This document shows, in pieces, positions 34,213-42,363 of a stretch of 64,000 nt of DNA. Below the pieces are notes generated by a model. The model saw only the letters and a list, made by a program, of their open reading frames with translations. It ran no database searches and was not told the origin of the DNA. The stretch is from Armatimonadota bacterium (GTDB taxonomy: Bacteria > Armatimonadota > Fimbriimonadia > Fimbriimonadales > Fimbriimonadaceae), in NCBI GenBank assembly GCA_016125185.1, contig WGMG01000005.1, positions 62,001-126,000 on the forward strand. Direction: 5' to 3'. Every line of letters starts with the position of its first letter. The first letter of the stretch is position 1. Position numbers and translations under genes: made by a program.

Positions 34213-34516
34213 GAGCAGAGCGCCATCGAGACGGGGGATAGGTGACAGCCTCACTTTCAACGGAGCCGACACATCATTCGCCAACACCCAAACCACTTTG
34301 CCCCATGAGAAGAGATCCGAAAATCCAACTCTTGCCCAACAATGAATCCTCCCCACCGCTTCACTACGTTCAGCGACTCCCCCCAGGGAGTAGCGTGGCT
34401 AGTCCGAAATCGAAATCAAGCCAACCAATCCAGATGCCTCTCGGCGACGGGAGGTTCCAAGCAATGGAGGGTGACGAAGTCGGGACGAAGATAGACGACA
34501 ACCTTTATCCAAGCCG

Positions 34517-34613
34517 AATAACCACGCTACTCCACGGAGAGGGTCCGCAATGGAGCCTGCCACAAAGGCAGGATTCATGTGGAGTCGGTGCGCGAAGCAA
34601 ACCGGTGGGGAGG
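34517..34613. repeat. Palindromic repeat family C, copy 2
   Basis: CTACTCCAC ... GTGGAG arms around CCTGCC-ACAAA-GGCAGG, followed by GTGCGCGAAGCAAACCGG as in the inverted copy at 25 kb. Confidence 0.8.
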
Positions 34614-34633
34614 GCCGACTCCGCCGACCAACC

Positions 34634-34751
34634 ATTCCTTGGCGAAGGGACGTCGCATGACCGCGAAGCGGTCACAGACCTTAGCCCCGGGTGCTTGCAC
34701 CCGGGGTGGACAACCATTCATTTTTCGACCCCGAAGCGGGTCGCAGCGAAG
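34634..34751. repeat. Palindromic repeat family D, copy 2
   Basis: Near-identical to copy 1, but the loop of the 11-bp stem is TT instead of AA. No gene is seen from 32999 to 34970 apart from these repeats; open frames across them follow the repeats and look non-coding. Confidence 0.85.
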
Positions 34752-34970
34752 ATTGCCACAAGCCCCAAAGATAGCCAACCAAACCATGGCCACACACGCC
34801 CCCCCACGAGCACCGACCAGCGCAGGGCTGAAGGCCCGTTCTTACTCAGCCCAGCCCAGCTGGCTGGGTAAAAGACCGACCCAACAGAAGTCCGAGGAGT
34901 CCCGAGCATCGGGACGACCCCGCCATTATGGCGGCCCCACAAAAAGCATGCACCACAAAGAGGTAACAAC

Positions 34971-35273
34971 ATGACTGTAGACACGATCGAGGAAGCCAAG
35001 GCGATCCGCCTCGACCTCATCAAAAAGCTGTCCGACGACAAGCTCGAATCCCTCCGCGCCGACCTCGACCGCCGCGAAAAAGCCGCCTACCGCCAATTCC
35101 TCGCAACCCGCCCAACCATCGACGACGAATTCGAATCGGCCGACGAGGTCGATAACCAAGAGCGCCGCACCTGGGCCGAGCTCTCGCGCCAGCTCCGATC
35201 CGTCAATATCGAAATCGCCAGCCGTGCCCACGAAGAGGCGATCGCCAATCTGCACGAGGTCCGAGGCTACTGA
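34971..35273 (+). CDS. Small helical acidic protein (prophage right end)
   Basis: 100 aa, ATG with AGAGG 6 nt upstream. All-helical and charged: TIEEAKAIRLDLIKKLSDDKLESLRADLDRREKAAYRQFL, then a mid spacer and a second helix. GC-rich codon use matches the phage structural genes. Rightward, coupled by TGATG to the next small gene. A small-terminase or regulatory role cannot be shown. Confidence 0.5.
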   Translation: MTVDTIEEAKAIRLDLIKKLSDDKLESLRADLDRREKAAYRQFLATRPTIDDEFESADEVDNQERRTWAELSRQLRSVNIEIASRAHEEAIANLHEVRGY

Positions 35274-35458
35274 TGTCCGGCCCCTTCGCCGTCGCCTTCT
35301 CGGCCATCTACGCCTTCCGCGACGGCCGCAACAAATACCGAATCCTGTACTGCGACGAAACCTACCTCGACAACCTCACGTGCGAAGAAGCCTGCGCCCA
35401 CACCCGGATGCTCAACACCTCCTGCGGCATGGACGACGAAGAAGAGGTCTTCGTTTGA
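35273..35458 (+). CDS. Small Cys-containing protein
   Basis: 61 aa, start overlapping the previous stop by one base. MSGPFAVAFSAIYAFRDGRN is followed by ILYCDETYLDNLTCEEACAHTRMLN and an acidic end. Three clustered Cys might bind metal. It forms a two-gene unit with 34971-35273; the function is unknown. Confidence 0.45.
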   Translation: MSGPFAVAFSAIYAFRDGRNKYRILYCDETYLDNLTCEEACAHTRMLNTSCGMDDEEEVFV

Positions 35459-35511
35459 GCTCGCCTTCAGGGAGGAAGATTAGCCGAGAGCCGAAAGCCT
35501 CTAGCATTTAG

Positions 35512-35660
35512 CTTTCTGCACTTCGCACTTTCCACTCCGCACTCCGTACTTTCCACTCTGCATTTTGCACTTTCCACTCCGCACTCTGGAGTTCAGCCCT
35601 TTGGGAGTGCTCAAGCCTGCTTGAGCTTTCGACAATCGAAGCCTGCTTCGATGACTGGGT
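35512..35660. repeat. CACTTTCCACTCCG-type tandem run plus family A, copy 7
   Basis: Irregular tandem of CACTTTCCACTCCGCACTC-like units (35520-35590) leads into AGTGCTCAAGCCTGCTTGAG and the core palindrome at 35635-35652. It is the rightmost repeat of the prophage region; 35661-35846 has no gene. Confidence 0.75.
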
Positions 35661-35825
35661 AGCTGAGTCCAGCTCAACTCACCTCCGCACGAAAGACACC
35701 ACAAGACAGGAGTCATGGGGAAGCTGAACGCAATAAAGCCGCAAGGAGGATAAGTCGACAGAAGCCAATCGAAGCCAACCCAGAATCAAACCCTAACAAC
35801 ATAGCAGAAACCGCAAAAACCATGA

Positions 35826-35831
35826 TAGAAT
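35826..35831 (+). promoter_or_regulatory. -10 box upstream of KAP gene
   Basis: TAGAAT 15 nt before the ATG, giving a very short leader with AAGG as SD. Confidence 0.35.
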
Positions 35832-35846
35832 TTATCCCTTAAGGCC

Positions 35847-37712
35847 ATGCCAGAAGAACCAGTACTCCTCGACGAAGACGGCAGGGTGAGCCCCATAAAA
35901 CTGATCAGCGATGAGGCCATTAGCCAGCAAGAGGGTCTGGGGTTAGGCATGGACGTGTGGGCGCACGTCGTCGCCGGAGTCGCGACCGGCACCAAGGGGC
36001 CCTTCACTATTGGCGTGTTTGCGCCGTGGGGCCGCGGCAAAACCTCCGTCCTCCAAGGGGCCTGCGCCCTCGCGGCCGAGATAGCCAACACGCACGCCTT
36101 CATCGTCAATGCGTGGGAGCACGAGCGGCACCCCGACCCGCTTCAGCCCATCATCGCCGACATCCTCCGCGCCATCGACCGCAGGCTCGACTCCACCGAG
36201 TCTTCCGACAAGCATAAACGCCTCAACAGCCTTAAAAAAATCCTCACGATGGTGACGATCGGAGCCGGCGCGATCGCCCTTGGCGCACCAGCCCTGGCGA
36301 TCGCGGCACCTGGCATTGCCGATACCGTCACGCAGGTGGGGAAAACCGCCAAAGAAAGTCTGGACCAGGCGAGCGCGGCCAAAAAGGTCCTCGATGACGA
36401 AGTCAAAGCCGCGCCAGATTCGGGCGGTACCGGCCTTCGCGCAATCCTCACCGACGCAAAGAAGGCGTACATGCCCGATGACCAAATCATCGTCTTCATC
36501 GACGACCTGGACCGATGCCATCCCGACAAGGCCGTCCTCATTTTGGAAAGCATCAAGCACCTGCTGTGGGTCCCCGGCTTCGTCTTTGTGCTCGCCCTCG
36601 ACAACGTCATTCTCGAGAAGTATCTGCAGAAGCGGTACGAAAAGGATTGCGGCCTCGACGACGACCCAAAAATCGGCAAGAAGTACCTCGAAAAGCTGGT
36701 GCAACTAACGCTTTACCTCCCCGAGAGCCCGACGAAATTCGAAGAGTTCGTTCGAAGTGTGATCAACACCAGCGAGGACGAATGGCTGTTGCCGGAAAGC
36801 CTCATTCCCCTCCTCGTAAAGAGTGCGGAGACGAGCCCGCGGCAAGCCAAACGGCGAATCAACGACCTCATCGTCGACACCAAAATCTTTGCTGCTTTAC
36901 CAGACACCGAGGGTAAGAAGGGCAACTATAGTCCGGAGGAGGTCGCCGCGTGCATGGCCGTCAACCGGTTGTTGAAAGACCTGCTTTCACTGGAGCAGAT
37001 CAAGGCACTGACGGTGCGTGGGGACTTACGACGCCAAATTCTCTCCATCATCGACGAAACCTGGTACGAAGCTCCTGAGCTTGAGCTGGAACCCTCGATA
37101 GCGGCCATCATATCTGAGATATTGTTGATGTTTCGAGCGGGAGACTATCTGGATCTATTCGAAAAGAGGGCTATCGGGCGGACGTGGTTTGAGAACGATG
37201 AGCTCCGACAGGCTTCCCGCGAATTCCTGATCGAGAGCCGGGGAATAGGAATCGATGAACGGCGATATCAGGAGGCGATTGTCGACAAGGCAATCCGTCG
37301 GAGCCTAGGTCTAAAGGATGGAGAAGCGATTTCGAAGGAGCATCGAGCCAAGGTCGAACAGTTATCGTTTGAATATTCACACTTGGACAACAGTGGCTTG
37401 TGTCTCCTGACGGACTTGTCTTCCCTCAGCGAACTGTACCTGAAGTCTACACAAATCTCGGACCTCACTCCATTAGTGGGTCTGACCTCTCTCACGAGTC
37501 TCGGCCTGGCGAACACACAAGTCTTTGATCTCTCTCCCTTGGCTGGACTGCCCAACCTAACTGCACTTTACTTATACAATACGCAAGTCTCAAACTTCTC
37601 TGTCTTGGCTAGCCTTCCTTCTCTCCGATACTTAACTCTTCCTGAATCGATACCGGAAGCACAGCGAGAACAACTTCGAAAATCGCTACCTTATTTGTCA
37701 AGCAAGATTTAG
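35847..37712 (+). CDS. KAP-family P-loop NTPase with C-terminal leucine-rich repeats
   Basis: 621 aa. Walker A GVFAPWGRGKTS (56-67), a hydrophobic insert that can span the membrane (131-157), and Walker B IIVFIDDLDRCHP (214-226) followed by AVLILESIKHLL are the KAP signature. Residues 530-605 hold three 22-residue repeats of the type 'L-x-x-L-x-L-x-x-T-Q-V-x-D-L-x-P-L-x-x-L', an internalin-like LRR. KAP NTPases are membrane-associated and occur in antiphage systems. The LRR would be a ligand-sensing or partner-binding tail. The last third is visibly richer in A/T than the first two thirds, which suggests a fused module. It stands alone, just right of the prophage. Confidence 0.78.
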   Translation: MPEEPVLLDEDGRVSPIKLISDEAISQQEGLGLGMDVWAHVVAGVATGTKGPFTIGVFAPWGRGKTSVLQGACALAAEIANTHAFIVNAWEHERHPDPLQPIIADILRAIDRRLDSTESSDKHKRLNSLKKILTMVTIGAGAIALGAPALAIAAPGIADTVTQVGKTAKESLDQASAAKKVLDDEVKAAPDSGGTGLRAILTDAKKAYMPDDQIIVFIDDLDRCHPDKAVLILESIKHLLWVPGFVFVLALDNVILEKYLQKRYEKDCGLDDDPKIGKKYLEKLVQLTLYLPESPTKFEEFVRSVINTSEDEWLLPESLIPLLVKSAETSPRQAKRRINDLIVDTKIFAALPDTEGKKGNYSPEEVAACMAVNRLLKDLLSLEQIKALTVRGDLRRQILSIIDETWYEAPELELEPSIAAIISEILLMFRAGDYLDLFEKRAIGRTWFENDELRQASREFLIESRGIGIDERRYQEAIVDKAIRRSLGLKDGEAISKEHRAKVEQLSFEYSHLDNSGLCLLTDLSSLSELYLKSTQISDLTPLVGLTSLTSLGLANTQVFDLSPLAGLPNLTALYLYNTQVSNFSVLASLPSLRYLTLPESIPEAQREQLRKSLPYLSSKI

Positions 37713-37925
37713 GCAAGCAAACCGCCCCTATCGGCATGAATGACGACGAGCGGCTGGAACGGATACCGCGTCACATCCTTCTCCAGGTCCGCCGAGCATG
37801 AAGCTGAATCCAAGACCTTCGATCGTCATGCCTGCATCAAATATTCGACGGAAAACATAGCCACTTTGTGGAACTTACTGCACCCTCCTTTCTTGAGTGC
37901 AGTGCGCTGATAATTGTGTTAGTAA

Positions 37926-38357
37926 ATGGGGGCTTTGAAGGTTGACATAATTGTTTCGAATCGATACACTTCCCGAATGCTTGCGAAGTTTGTCGAATTC
38001 CTCATAATAAAATACAAAGCCATCATCGAAAGATTTCGAACTAAAGGCGTTAGTCGTGAGACATTAAACTCGAAAGCTCTTTTTGAAGCCTTGGAGACCG
38101 TCGATCCGTTCGAGCGAAAACTTATCGATGCCTTGCTGCGAAAGGGACTCGAAGAATTTGCAAAATATGTCAAACAGAGGACGCTTTCGAATGAGGTCAT
38201 TCATTGCATGGAATTTGAGTTCTTCCGACAAGTATTCGGTGTGCTCATGAAGAGCGAAGCCTCTTGCCAAGCGATGATGGAAAATCCAGAAGAAGGTTTT
38301 CGTGCAATCATCCGAAAGAGCTTTGCCGAATGTTCAAAGAAGCATCGGGTTTCTTAG
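37926..38357 (+). CDS. Uncharacterised helical protein
   Basis: 143 aa, all-helical and basic (AKFVEFLIIKYKAIIERFRTKGVSRETLN; FERKLIDALLRKGLEEFAKYVKQR). GATAAT lies 11 nt before the ATG. No signal, no recognised motif. A clear hairpin follows. It could be a small regulator or a toxin/antitoxin component; nothing decides. Confidence 0.45.
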   Translation: MGALKVDIIVSNRYTSRMLAKFVEFLIIKYKAIIERFRTKGVSRETLNSKALFEALETVDPFERKLIDALLRKGLEEFAKYVKQRTLSNEVIHCMEFEFFRQVFGVLMKSEASCQAMMENPEEGFRAIIRKSFAECSKKHRVS

Positions 38358-38362
38358 ATTTA

Positions 38363-38384
38363 TTCCCCGGCCAAAGCCGGGGAA
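38363..38384. terminator. Convergent hairpin
   Basis: TTCCCCGGC-CAAA-GCCGGGGAA, a 9-bp stem exactly between two converging genes. It has no T-run on either strand, so its termination strength is uncertain. Confidence 0.5.
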
Positions 38385-38391
38385 CAACGAT

Positions 38392-38733
38392 TCACAGATG
38401 TGAAATAAAGCGACGAATTTCACTTGCGTCCTCGGCGTCGAGCTCTGCAAATCCAAATCGATTCTCTCTTTCGAGCAAAGCCAATTTGTTCTCGAAACTT
38501 GCCCTAAATATGGGCTCCGTCTGAATACGATCCAGTAAGGCATTCGCCTTTTCGGTTAGTGTCGCATTAAGGCGGACCTTCGCCAGGATCGCCGTACAAA
38601 GCCAAGCCAATTCTTCCTCCACCCCTTCGCCGGAGAGACTTACCCCGTTAGGTAATTCTCTAAATTTGAGTGCTTGAGAGTCCAGCTCTTGCTGCTGGAG
38701 ACTTTCAGTAGTGGTCGCTGTTGTAGGCTTCAT
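38392..38733 (-). CDS. Uncharacterised small protein
   Basis: 113 aa from ATG 38733 with GAGG upstream; a GTG 12 bp earlier is possible. Acidic and helical (GEGVEEELAWLCTAILAKVRLNATLTEKANALLDRI), ending DASEIRRFISHL. Downstream of the sigma-like gene and co-directional with it. The role is unknown. Confidence 0.45.
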   Translation of the reverse strand: MKPTTATTTESLQQQELDSQALKFRELPNGVSLSGEGVEEELAWLCTAILAKVRLNATLTEKANALLDRIQTEPIFRASFENKLALLERENRFGFAELDAEDASEIRRFISHL

Positions 38734-38841
38734 ATCGTTCCTCACACTCTATATATCAACCCGAAGCGCCGCCAAATTTAACATTTCAGAAAGTTTTCCA
38801 AGTTTTTTGCCGTTTCGCCGAGTTTTAGACCCGACTTGGAC

Positions 38842-39372
38842 TCACGAGGCAAGCCGCTCTCGGATGATTTTCAGCAGTTCACGCTTGAGTTGGCTGAAGC
38901 GGCTCGGCTTAAAACCACGCTTTTCCGCCCAATACTTTTCGGGTCTACCCGTCATCGCCGAGTTCAGCATGACCTCAAAGACATCTTGGTATTTCGCGTC
39001 TAGCTTCCGAACAATTTCTTGAATTGCGACCGTAAGATCGCTCTCCCCCAGCAGGACAAGCCCATGTTGATCGGGGATGTCACTGAGAATATCTTCCATC
39101 GATACAATGTCTGCTAATTCTTTGCGACGATAACGAGCCCTCAAAAAACTGTTCACGCGGTTTCGAAGCCAACCTTGCCGAAGTCCCTGCTCTAACGCGA
39201 TTCGCTCGGCCAACTGAAGATGGGCCGGATTTCCCGAAGTCGAATACTTGTAGTATTCAAGGAGGCAGGCAGAGGCTAAGTCTTCGAGGTCTTCTTTACT
39301 AAGAGAAACGAGTCGGCCTAACTCCTTACTAATCGTTGCTCGGATGCTCTCGTAACGGCCGTCATTCGCCAT
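38842..39372 (-). CDS. Divergent sigma-70-like / HTH protein
   Basis: 176 aa. The C-terminal 60 residues (AIQEIVRKLDAKYQDVFEVMLNSAMTGRPEKYWAEKRGFKPSRFSQLKRELLKIIRERL) match a sigma region 4 helix-turn-helix pattern. The N-terminal helices ending SFLRARYRRKELADIVSMEDILSDIPD resemble region 2. The usual region-2 core residues are not obvious, so this may be a sigma-derived DNA-binding regulator rather than an active sigma factor. It begins 15 bp after the PIN-like gene ends, so both are probably co-transcribed. Confidence 0.45.
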   Translation of the reverse strand: MANDGRYESIRATISKELGRLVSLSKEDLEDLASACLLEYYKYSTSGNPAHLQLAERIALEQGLRQGWLRNRVNSFLRARYRRKELADIVSMEDILSDIPDQHGLVLLGESDLTVAIQEIVRKLDAKYQDVFEVMLNSAMTGRPEKYWAEKRGFKPSRFSQLKRELLKIIRERLAS

Positions 39373-39387
39373 ATTCTTTTCAACGCG

Positions 39388-39846
39388 CTAGGCAAGGTCT
39401 TGATCGCCATCGTCGAACATGGACAAGTAAATACAGTCCTTTGGATCAACGACTAGGATTTTCATCCCCGTGTTCAGAGCCACGGCAGCGTTCGCGATTT
39501 CGTGCGGCTTTGCGACGAGGTTTCTTCGATGGAGCCGATCGATCAGCGAGGCCGACCGCTTAAAATCGAAGTAGCTAAACTTGACAATCGTGAAATTGAG
39601 CCTCAGAATCATCTCTAAGCACTCTTCGGCAGTTTTCTCTTGAGAAGAAACTATTCCAAGAAAGAAGAGAAGAGTCTCAAGCGTCAACGCCCGCTTGCCA
39701 GTACGCGATCGATCGCGAAATTCCTGGTAAGTATCGTCTTTGCGAAAAAAACACAAGAGGCATTTTAAGTCCCAAAGGTACAACTTGCCAATTTTGCCAT
39801 CCTCAACGTCGACCTCTTCTTCGAAATCGTATCCGTCCATCCCCAC
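39388..39846 (-). CDS. PIN-like protein (weak)
   Basis: 152 aa from a GTG at 39846 placed 8 nt after TAAAAT. Starts acidic (DGYDFEEEVDVEDGKIGKLYLWDLKCLLCFF). The C-terminal KPHEIANAAVALNTGMKILVVDPKDCIYL recalls the last helix and strand of PIN-domain nucleases ('D-A-x-x-A-x-A-x-x-x-x-x-x-L-V-T-x-D'). The N-terminal Asp quartet cannot be confirmed. Confidence 0.4.
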   Translation of the reverse strand: MGMDGYDFEEEVDVEDGKIGKLYLWDLKCLLCFFRKDDTYQEFRDRSRTGKRALTLETLLFFLGIVSSQEKTAEECLEMILRLNFTIVKFSYFDFKRSASLIDRLHRRNLVAKPHEIANAAVALNTGMKILVVDPKDCIYLSMFDDGDQDLA

Positions 39847-39854
39847 AGAAAGGG

Positions 39855-39860
39855 ATTTTA
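39855..39860 (-). promoter_or_regulatory. -10 box, PIN-like gene
   Basis: TAAAAT on the minus strand, 8 nt before the GTG, consistent with the leaderless pattern elsewhere in the window. Confidence 0.4.
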
Positions 39861-40394
39861 CTCACTTAAGCAAAATTTATTATAGGCTTCCATCGCTTTA
39901 TCTACATCCGGCACTTTTGCACGAACATAGGCGACAAAATCATCGTCGGGCTCAGGGTGGGTAAATTCGGTAGCTCGATACAAGAATCGATCGTCCTCAT
40001 CAACTTCGATCTCGTCCAGTTTCTCTGGCAGAGCCGCCACATTCAACGGATAAACCGGCAGTTCCTCCGCAGGATTGCCCTTTGGCTGCTTAAACTTAAA
40101 TTTCTGCTGAGTCAGAGCCGATTCTGACGAAAATGGATTTGCCAACGCGTTGTCGCCCAAAGCATTTTCAGGCTGGCTACCCGCCTTCGTGTTGCGCCCA
40201 AAAAGCTTGCGTCGATTCTTTGCCACATCCGGGGCATTCCGCCCTTCGATCGCGGCGCCATCTGGAGAACTACCGGGAATCATGAATCTTGCTTCAGCGC
40301 ATAGCGTCGAAACAATCATAAGGGCAGAGGCCAGAAGCTTCGAAAACTTCGAACCCTTCGATAGCTTATGGGCAAAACCTTCAATACGCCTCAT
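39858..40394 (-). CDS. Exported protein of unknown function
   Basis: 178 aa from ATG 40394. An extended basic n-region is followed by SKLLASALMIVSTLCAEA, a signal peptide with a possible AEA cleavage site. The mature part is polar and disordered-looking (NAPDVAKNRRKLFGRNTK ... ENALGDNALANPFSSESALTQQKFKFKQPKG), then an acidic C-terminal domain. No family is recognised. Confidence 0.5.
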   Translation of the reverse strand: MRRIEGFAHKLSKGSKFSKLLASALMIVSTLCAEARFMIPGSSPDGAAIEGRNAPDVAKNRRKLFGRNTKAGSQPENALGDNALANPFSSESALTQQKFKFKQPKGNPAEELPVYPLNVAALPEKLDEIEVDEDDRFLYRATEFTHPEPDDDFVAYVRAKVPDVDKAMEAYNKFCLSE

Positions 40395-40412
40395 TATCTG
40401 TCCACGTTCCAA

Positions 40413-40866
40413 CTATATTATCAGATTATGCCAAATATGTCCAAATTCCTCACCGAACCATTAGGAGCCTCCTCCAATATCTTTGACGTCTTATCACGCG
40501 GGATAGTTCAGCCGAATGAACAAATGTACAGGACCTGAAAGCAAGCCTCAACTGAATGTCCACTCCGAACACCAAAAGGCCGACTCCACTCCAAATCGGA
40601 AAATTACTTCCATAGTCTTGATTGAATAGACCAAAAGGCTTTTCCCGAAGAAAGACCAGACGAGTGGGCGACTGCTTTCGCGAGCAAACCTTCGATTGCC
40701 ACCGGCTTTGCCTTCTGGAAAGGTGGGCATTAATGAGGACAAAGGCAGAAAGCCTTTAGCTGTTAGCCCTCAGCTTTCTGACGGCATAAGGTCCCTCTCC
40801 GGTCTCTTGCAAAGCGAAATCGCGGTTTCACCCATTCAAATTCGCGCAAACCTTCTCCCAACTGCC
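40413..40866. other. Gene-free gap
   Basis: No convincing gene. Contains a degenerate piece of family A (CCCTCTCCGGTCTCTTGCAAAGCGAAATCG, near 40795) and an AGAAAGC...GCTTTCT inverted repeat near 40750 that resembles sequence at 35.5 kb. Confidence 0.4.
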
Positions 40867-42270
40867 TCACGCCGTTGCGTTGATCCAGTGAGCTAAGCTC
40901 TCCAGCGTTTCCGGGTCGTCGTCAAAATCACCGTGCGATCTCGAGGCCGACTGTTGCCCGGCGGCGGCCGTACCCCCCGTCACGGACCATACCTTCCAGT
41001 AAGGCGCCAGCCGTTCGCGCACACTCATCACCGCCGGGTCATGCTTATAAGCCGTCGACTGGTGGAAACGCTGCATACCTAGCAACGGCATATCTCGCTC
41101 CGGCTCCAAAATTCCGCTCACCAAATAGAGCAACGACCGCGTGTAAATGGGCGGCACGACGCGGTCGGCGCATTCGACTTCGTCCGACATACCAAAGATT
41201 CCCAAGCTCCGGATGCGGCCACCCGCGACCGAGAACGTCTCGTCCATGAGCCGAAACGTGCACGCCGGCGCCAAAAAGAGGATATCGAACTGAATCGAGT
41301 CGGGAATAGCCCCCTGACAAGCCTGGAGAAGTCGGCAGATATAGACCGCACCGGTGCTGTGGCCAACCAGAATAACCCGTCGCTTTTGGGTCATGCCAAC
41401 ATCCTTGATCGCCTGCAGCAGCGCCGTTCCCGGGTAGCTTGCCGCCTCCGGGCCAAACGCGTCGGCCGCGTCCTGCTTCATCAAATCCCACTCCAGAATC
41501 TGCCCAATTTTCGCCACGCCCAATTCCACCAGCGTCTCTTCCAGAACGGTGAGATACAGGCCATGATCTCGCTCCTGAACAAACCGCTTGATGGTTCGAT
41601 ACACGATCTTGGCAATGGCGACCGCCGCCTTCAAGCTTAGGGCAAACCCCAAGGTCCCATCGTCTTCGAGCGCCGCTACTTCTGGGTCGGCCTCGAGTTC
41701 TTGCTGGAGCCTGGCGACAAAGTCCTCATCTACATCCGCCTTGCGGTCGGCCATTTTCGATGCTTCTTCAAAAGGTTCGTGGCTCGGAACCTCCACTGCA
41801 AACCCCAAAGGACCATCCTCCAAAGCCGCAAATCGGGCGTCGATCTCTGAATCGATTTCGGAGTCCGAAACTTTTTCTTGGTAATAGCCTAGTATGCCAT
41901 CGGGTACATAGATTCCTAAGTGGTCGGCCGCCACTTTGAGCCCTTTCTTCAGGACACCCTTGACCGTGTCGGTTCCAATCTCGGAAATCAGGGACCTAAT
42001 CGCTTCGTCTAAATTGTATTTGATCGCTTCATCCCAGCCGGATTGCCACACAAAAAAGAGCGATGACGCCCCTTTTTCTCCATAAATAGGCGCTAACTTT
42101 TTGGCAATGCCTTCTCCCGCCGACCTATTCACCAATCCACCGTGAAAATGCACTACTAAAGGAGCCTCGCTACCCTTTGCCCAATCAGAAATAGCCTGAT
42201 TGAGACCAGAATAACCCTCCTGAAATTTTTCGAATTTTCCACCCCGAACATAAACGTTATGCGTCGCCAC
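40867..42270 (-). CDS. Alpha/beta-hydrolase-like protein, divergent partner of the protease-NTPase operon
   Basis: 467 aa, GTG start 7 nt after TAGAAT. PLVVHFHGGLVNR (37-49) is an HGG oxyanion-type motif and RRVILVGHSTGAVY (297-310) the nucleophile elbow with Ser305. A His near HQST (C-terminal) may complete the triad. Between them (residues 130-215) is an acidic linker that contains the same motif twice, AALED-G-x-LGFA at 148-158 and 199-210. The middle (215-260) is an amphipathic helical segment. No signal peptide. It could act on lipids or peptides as an effector. The duplicated linker motif is a candidate cleavage or docking site for the neighbouring proteases; that is my inference. Confidence 0.6.
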   Translation of the reverse strand: MATHNVYVRGGKFEKFQEGYSGLNQAISDWAKGSEAPLVVHFHGGLVNRSAGEGIAKKLAPIYGEKGASSLFFVWQSGWDEAIKYNLDEAIRSLISEIGTDTVKGVLKKGLKVAADHLGIYVPDGILGYYQEKVSDSEIDSEIDARFAALEDGPLGFAVEVPSHEPFEEASKMADRKADVDEDFVARLQQELEADPEVAALEDDGTLGFALSLKAAVAIAKIVYRTIKRFVQERDHGLYLTVLEETLVELGVAKIGQILEWDLMKQDAADAFGPEAASYPGTALLQAIKDVGMTQKRRVILVGHSTGAVYICRLLQACQGAIPDSIQFDILFLAPACTFRLMDETFSVAGGRIRSLGIFGMSDEVECADRVVPPIYTRSLLYLVSGILEPERDMPLLGMQRFHQSTAYKHDPAVMSVRERLAPYWKVWSVTGGTAAAGQQSASRSHGDFDDDPETLESLAHWINATA

Positions 42271-42277
42271 GTGCCCG

Positions 42278-42307
42278 ATTCTATATCAAGAAGGCTGATA
42301 ATGTCGA
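42278..42307 (-). promoter_or_regulatory. Leftward promoter of hydrolase gene
   Basis: TCGACA (42307-42302), 18-nt spacer, TAGAAT (42283-42278), GTG start 7 nt later. It lies back to back with the operon promoter in a 93-bp region. Confidence 0.5.
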
Positions 42308-42325
42308 GATCATTTTTGCTGATTG

Positions 42326-42355
42326 TTGACGGGGAAGGCCAAAACTATCTATCAT
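42326..42355 (+). promoter_or_regulatory. Rightward promoter of protease-NTPase operon
   Basis: TTGACG (42326-42331), 18-nt spacer, TATCAT (42350-42355), ATG 8 nt later. No SD fits, so leaderless translation is likely. Confidence 0.6.
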
Positions 42356-42363
42356 GAATTCCT

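Noticed and set aside
33839-34974. Several overlapping open frames of 168-209 codons on the plus strand
   Set aside because: They run across palindromic repeat families C and D, translate repeats in different frames, have no ribosome binding site and no protein-like composition.
38842-39372. Active ECF sigma factor assignment
   Set aside because: Region 4-like helices are convincing, but region 2 core residues are not, so only 'sigma-like' is claimed.
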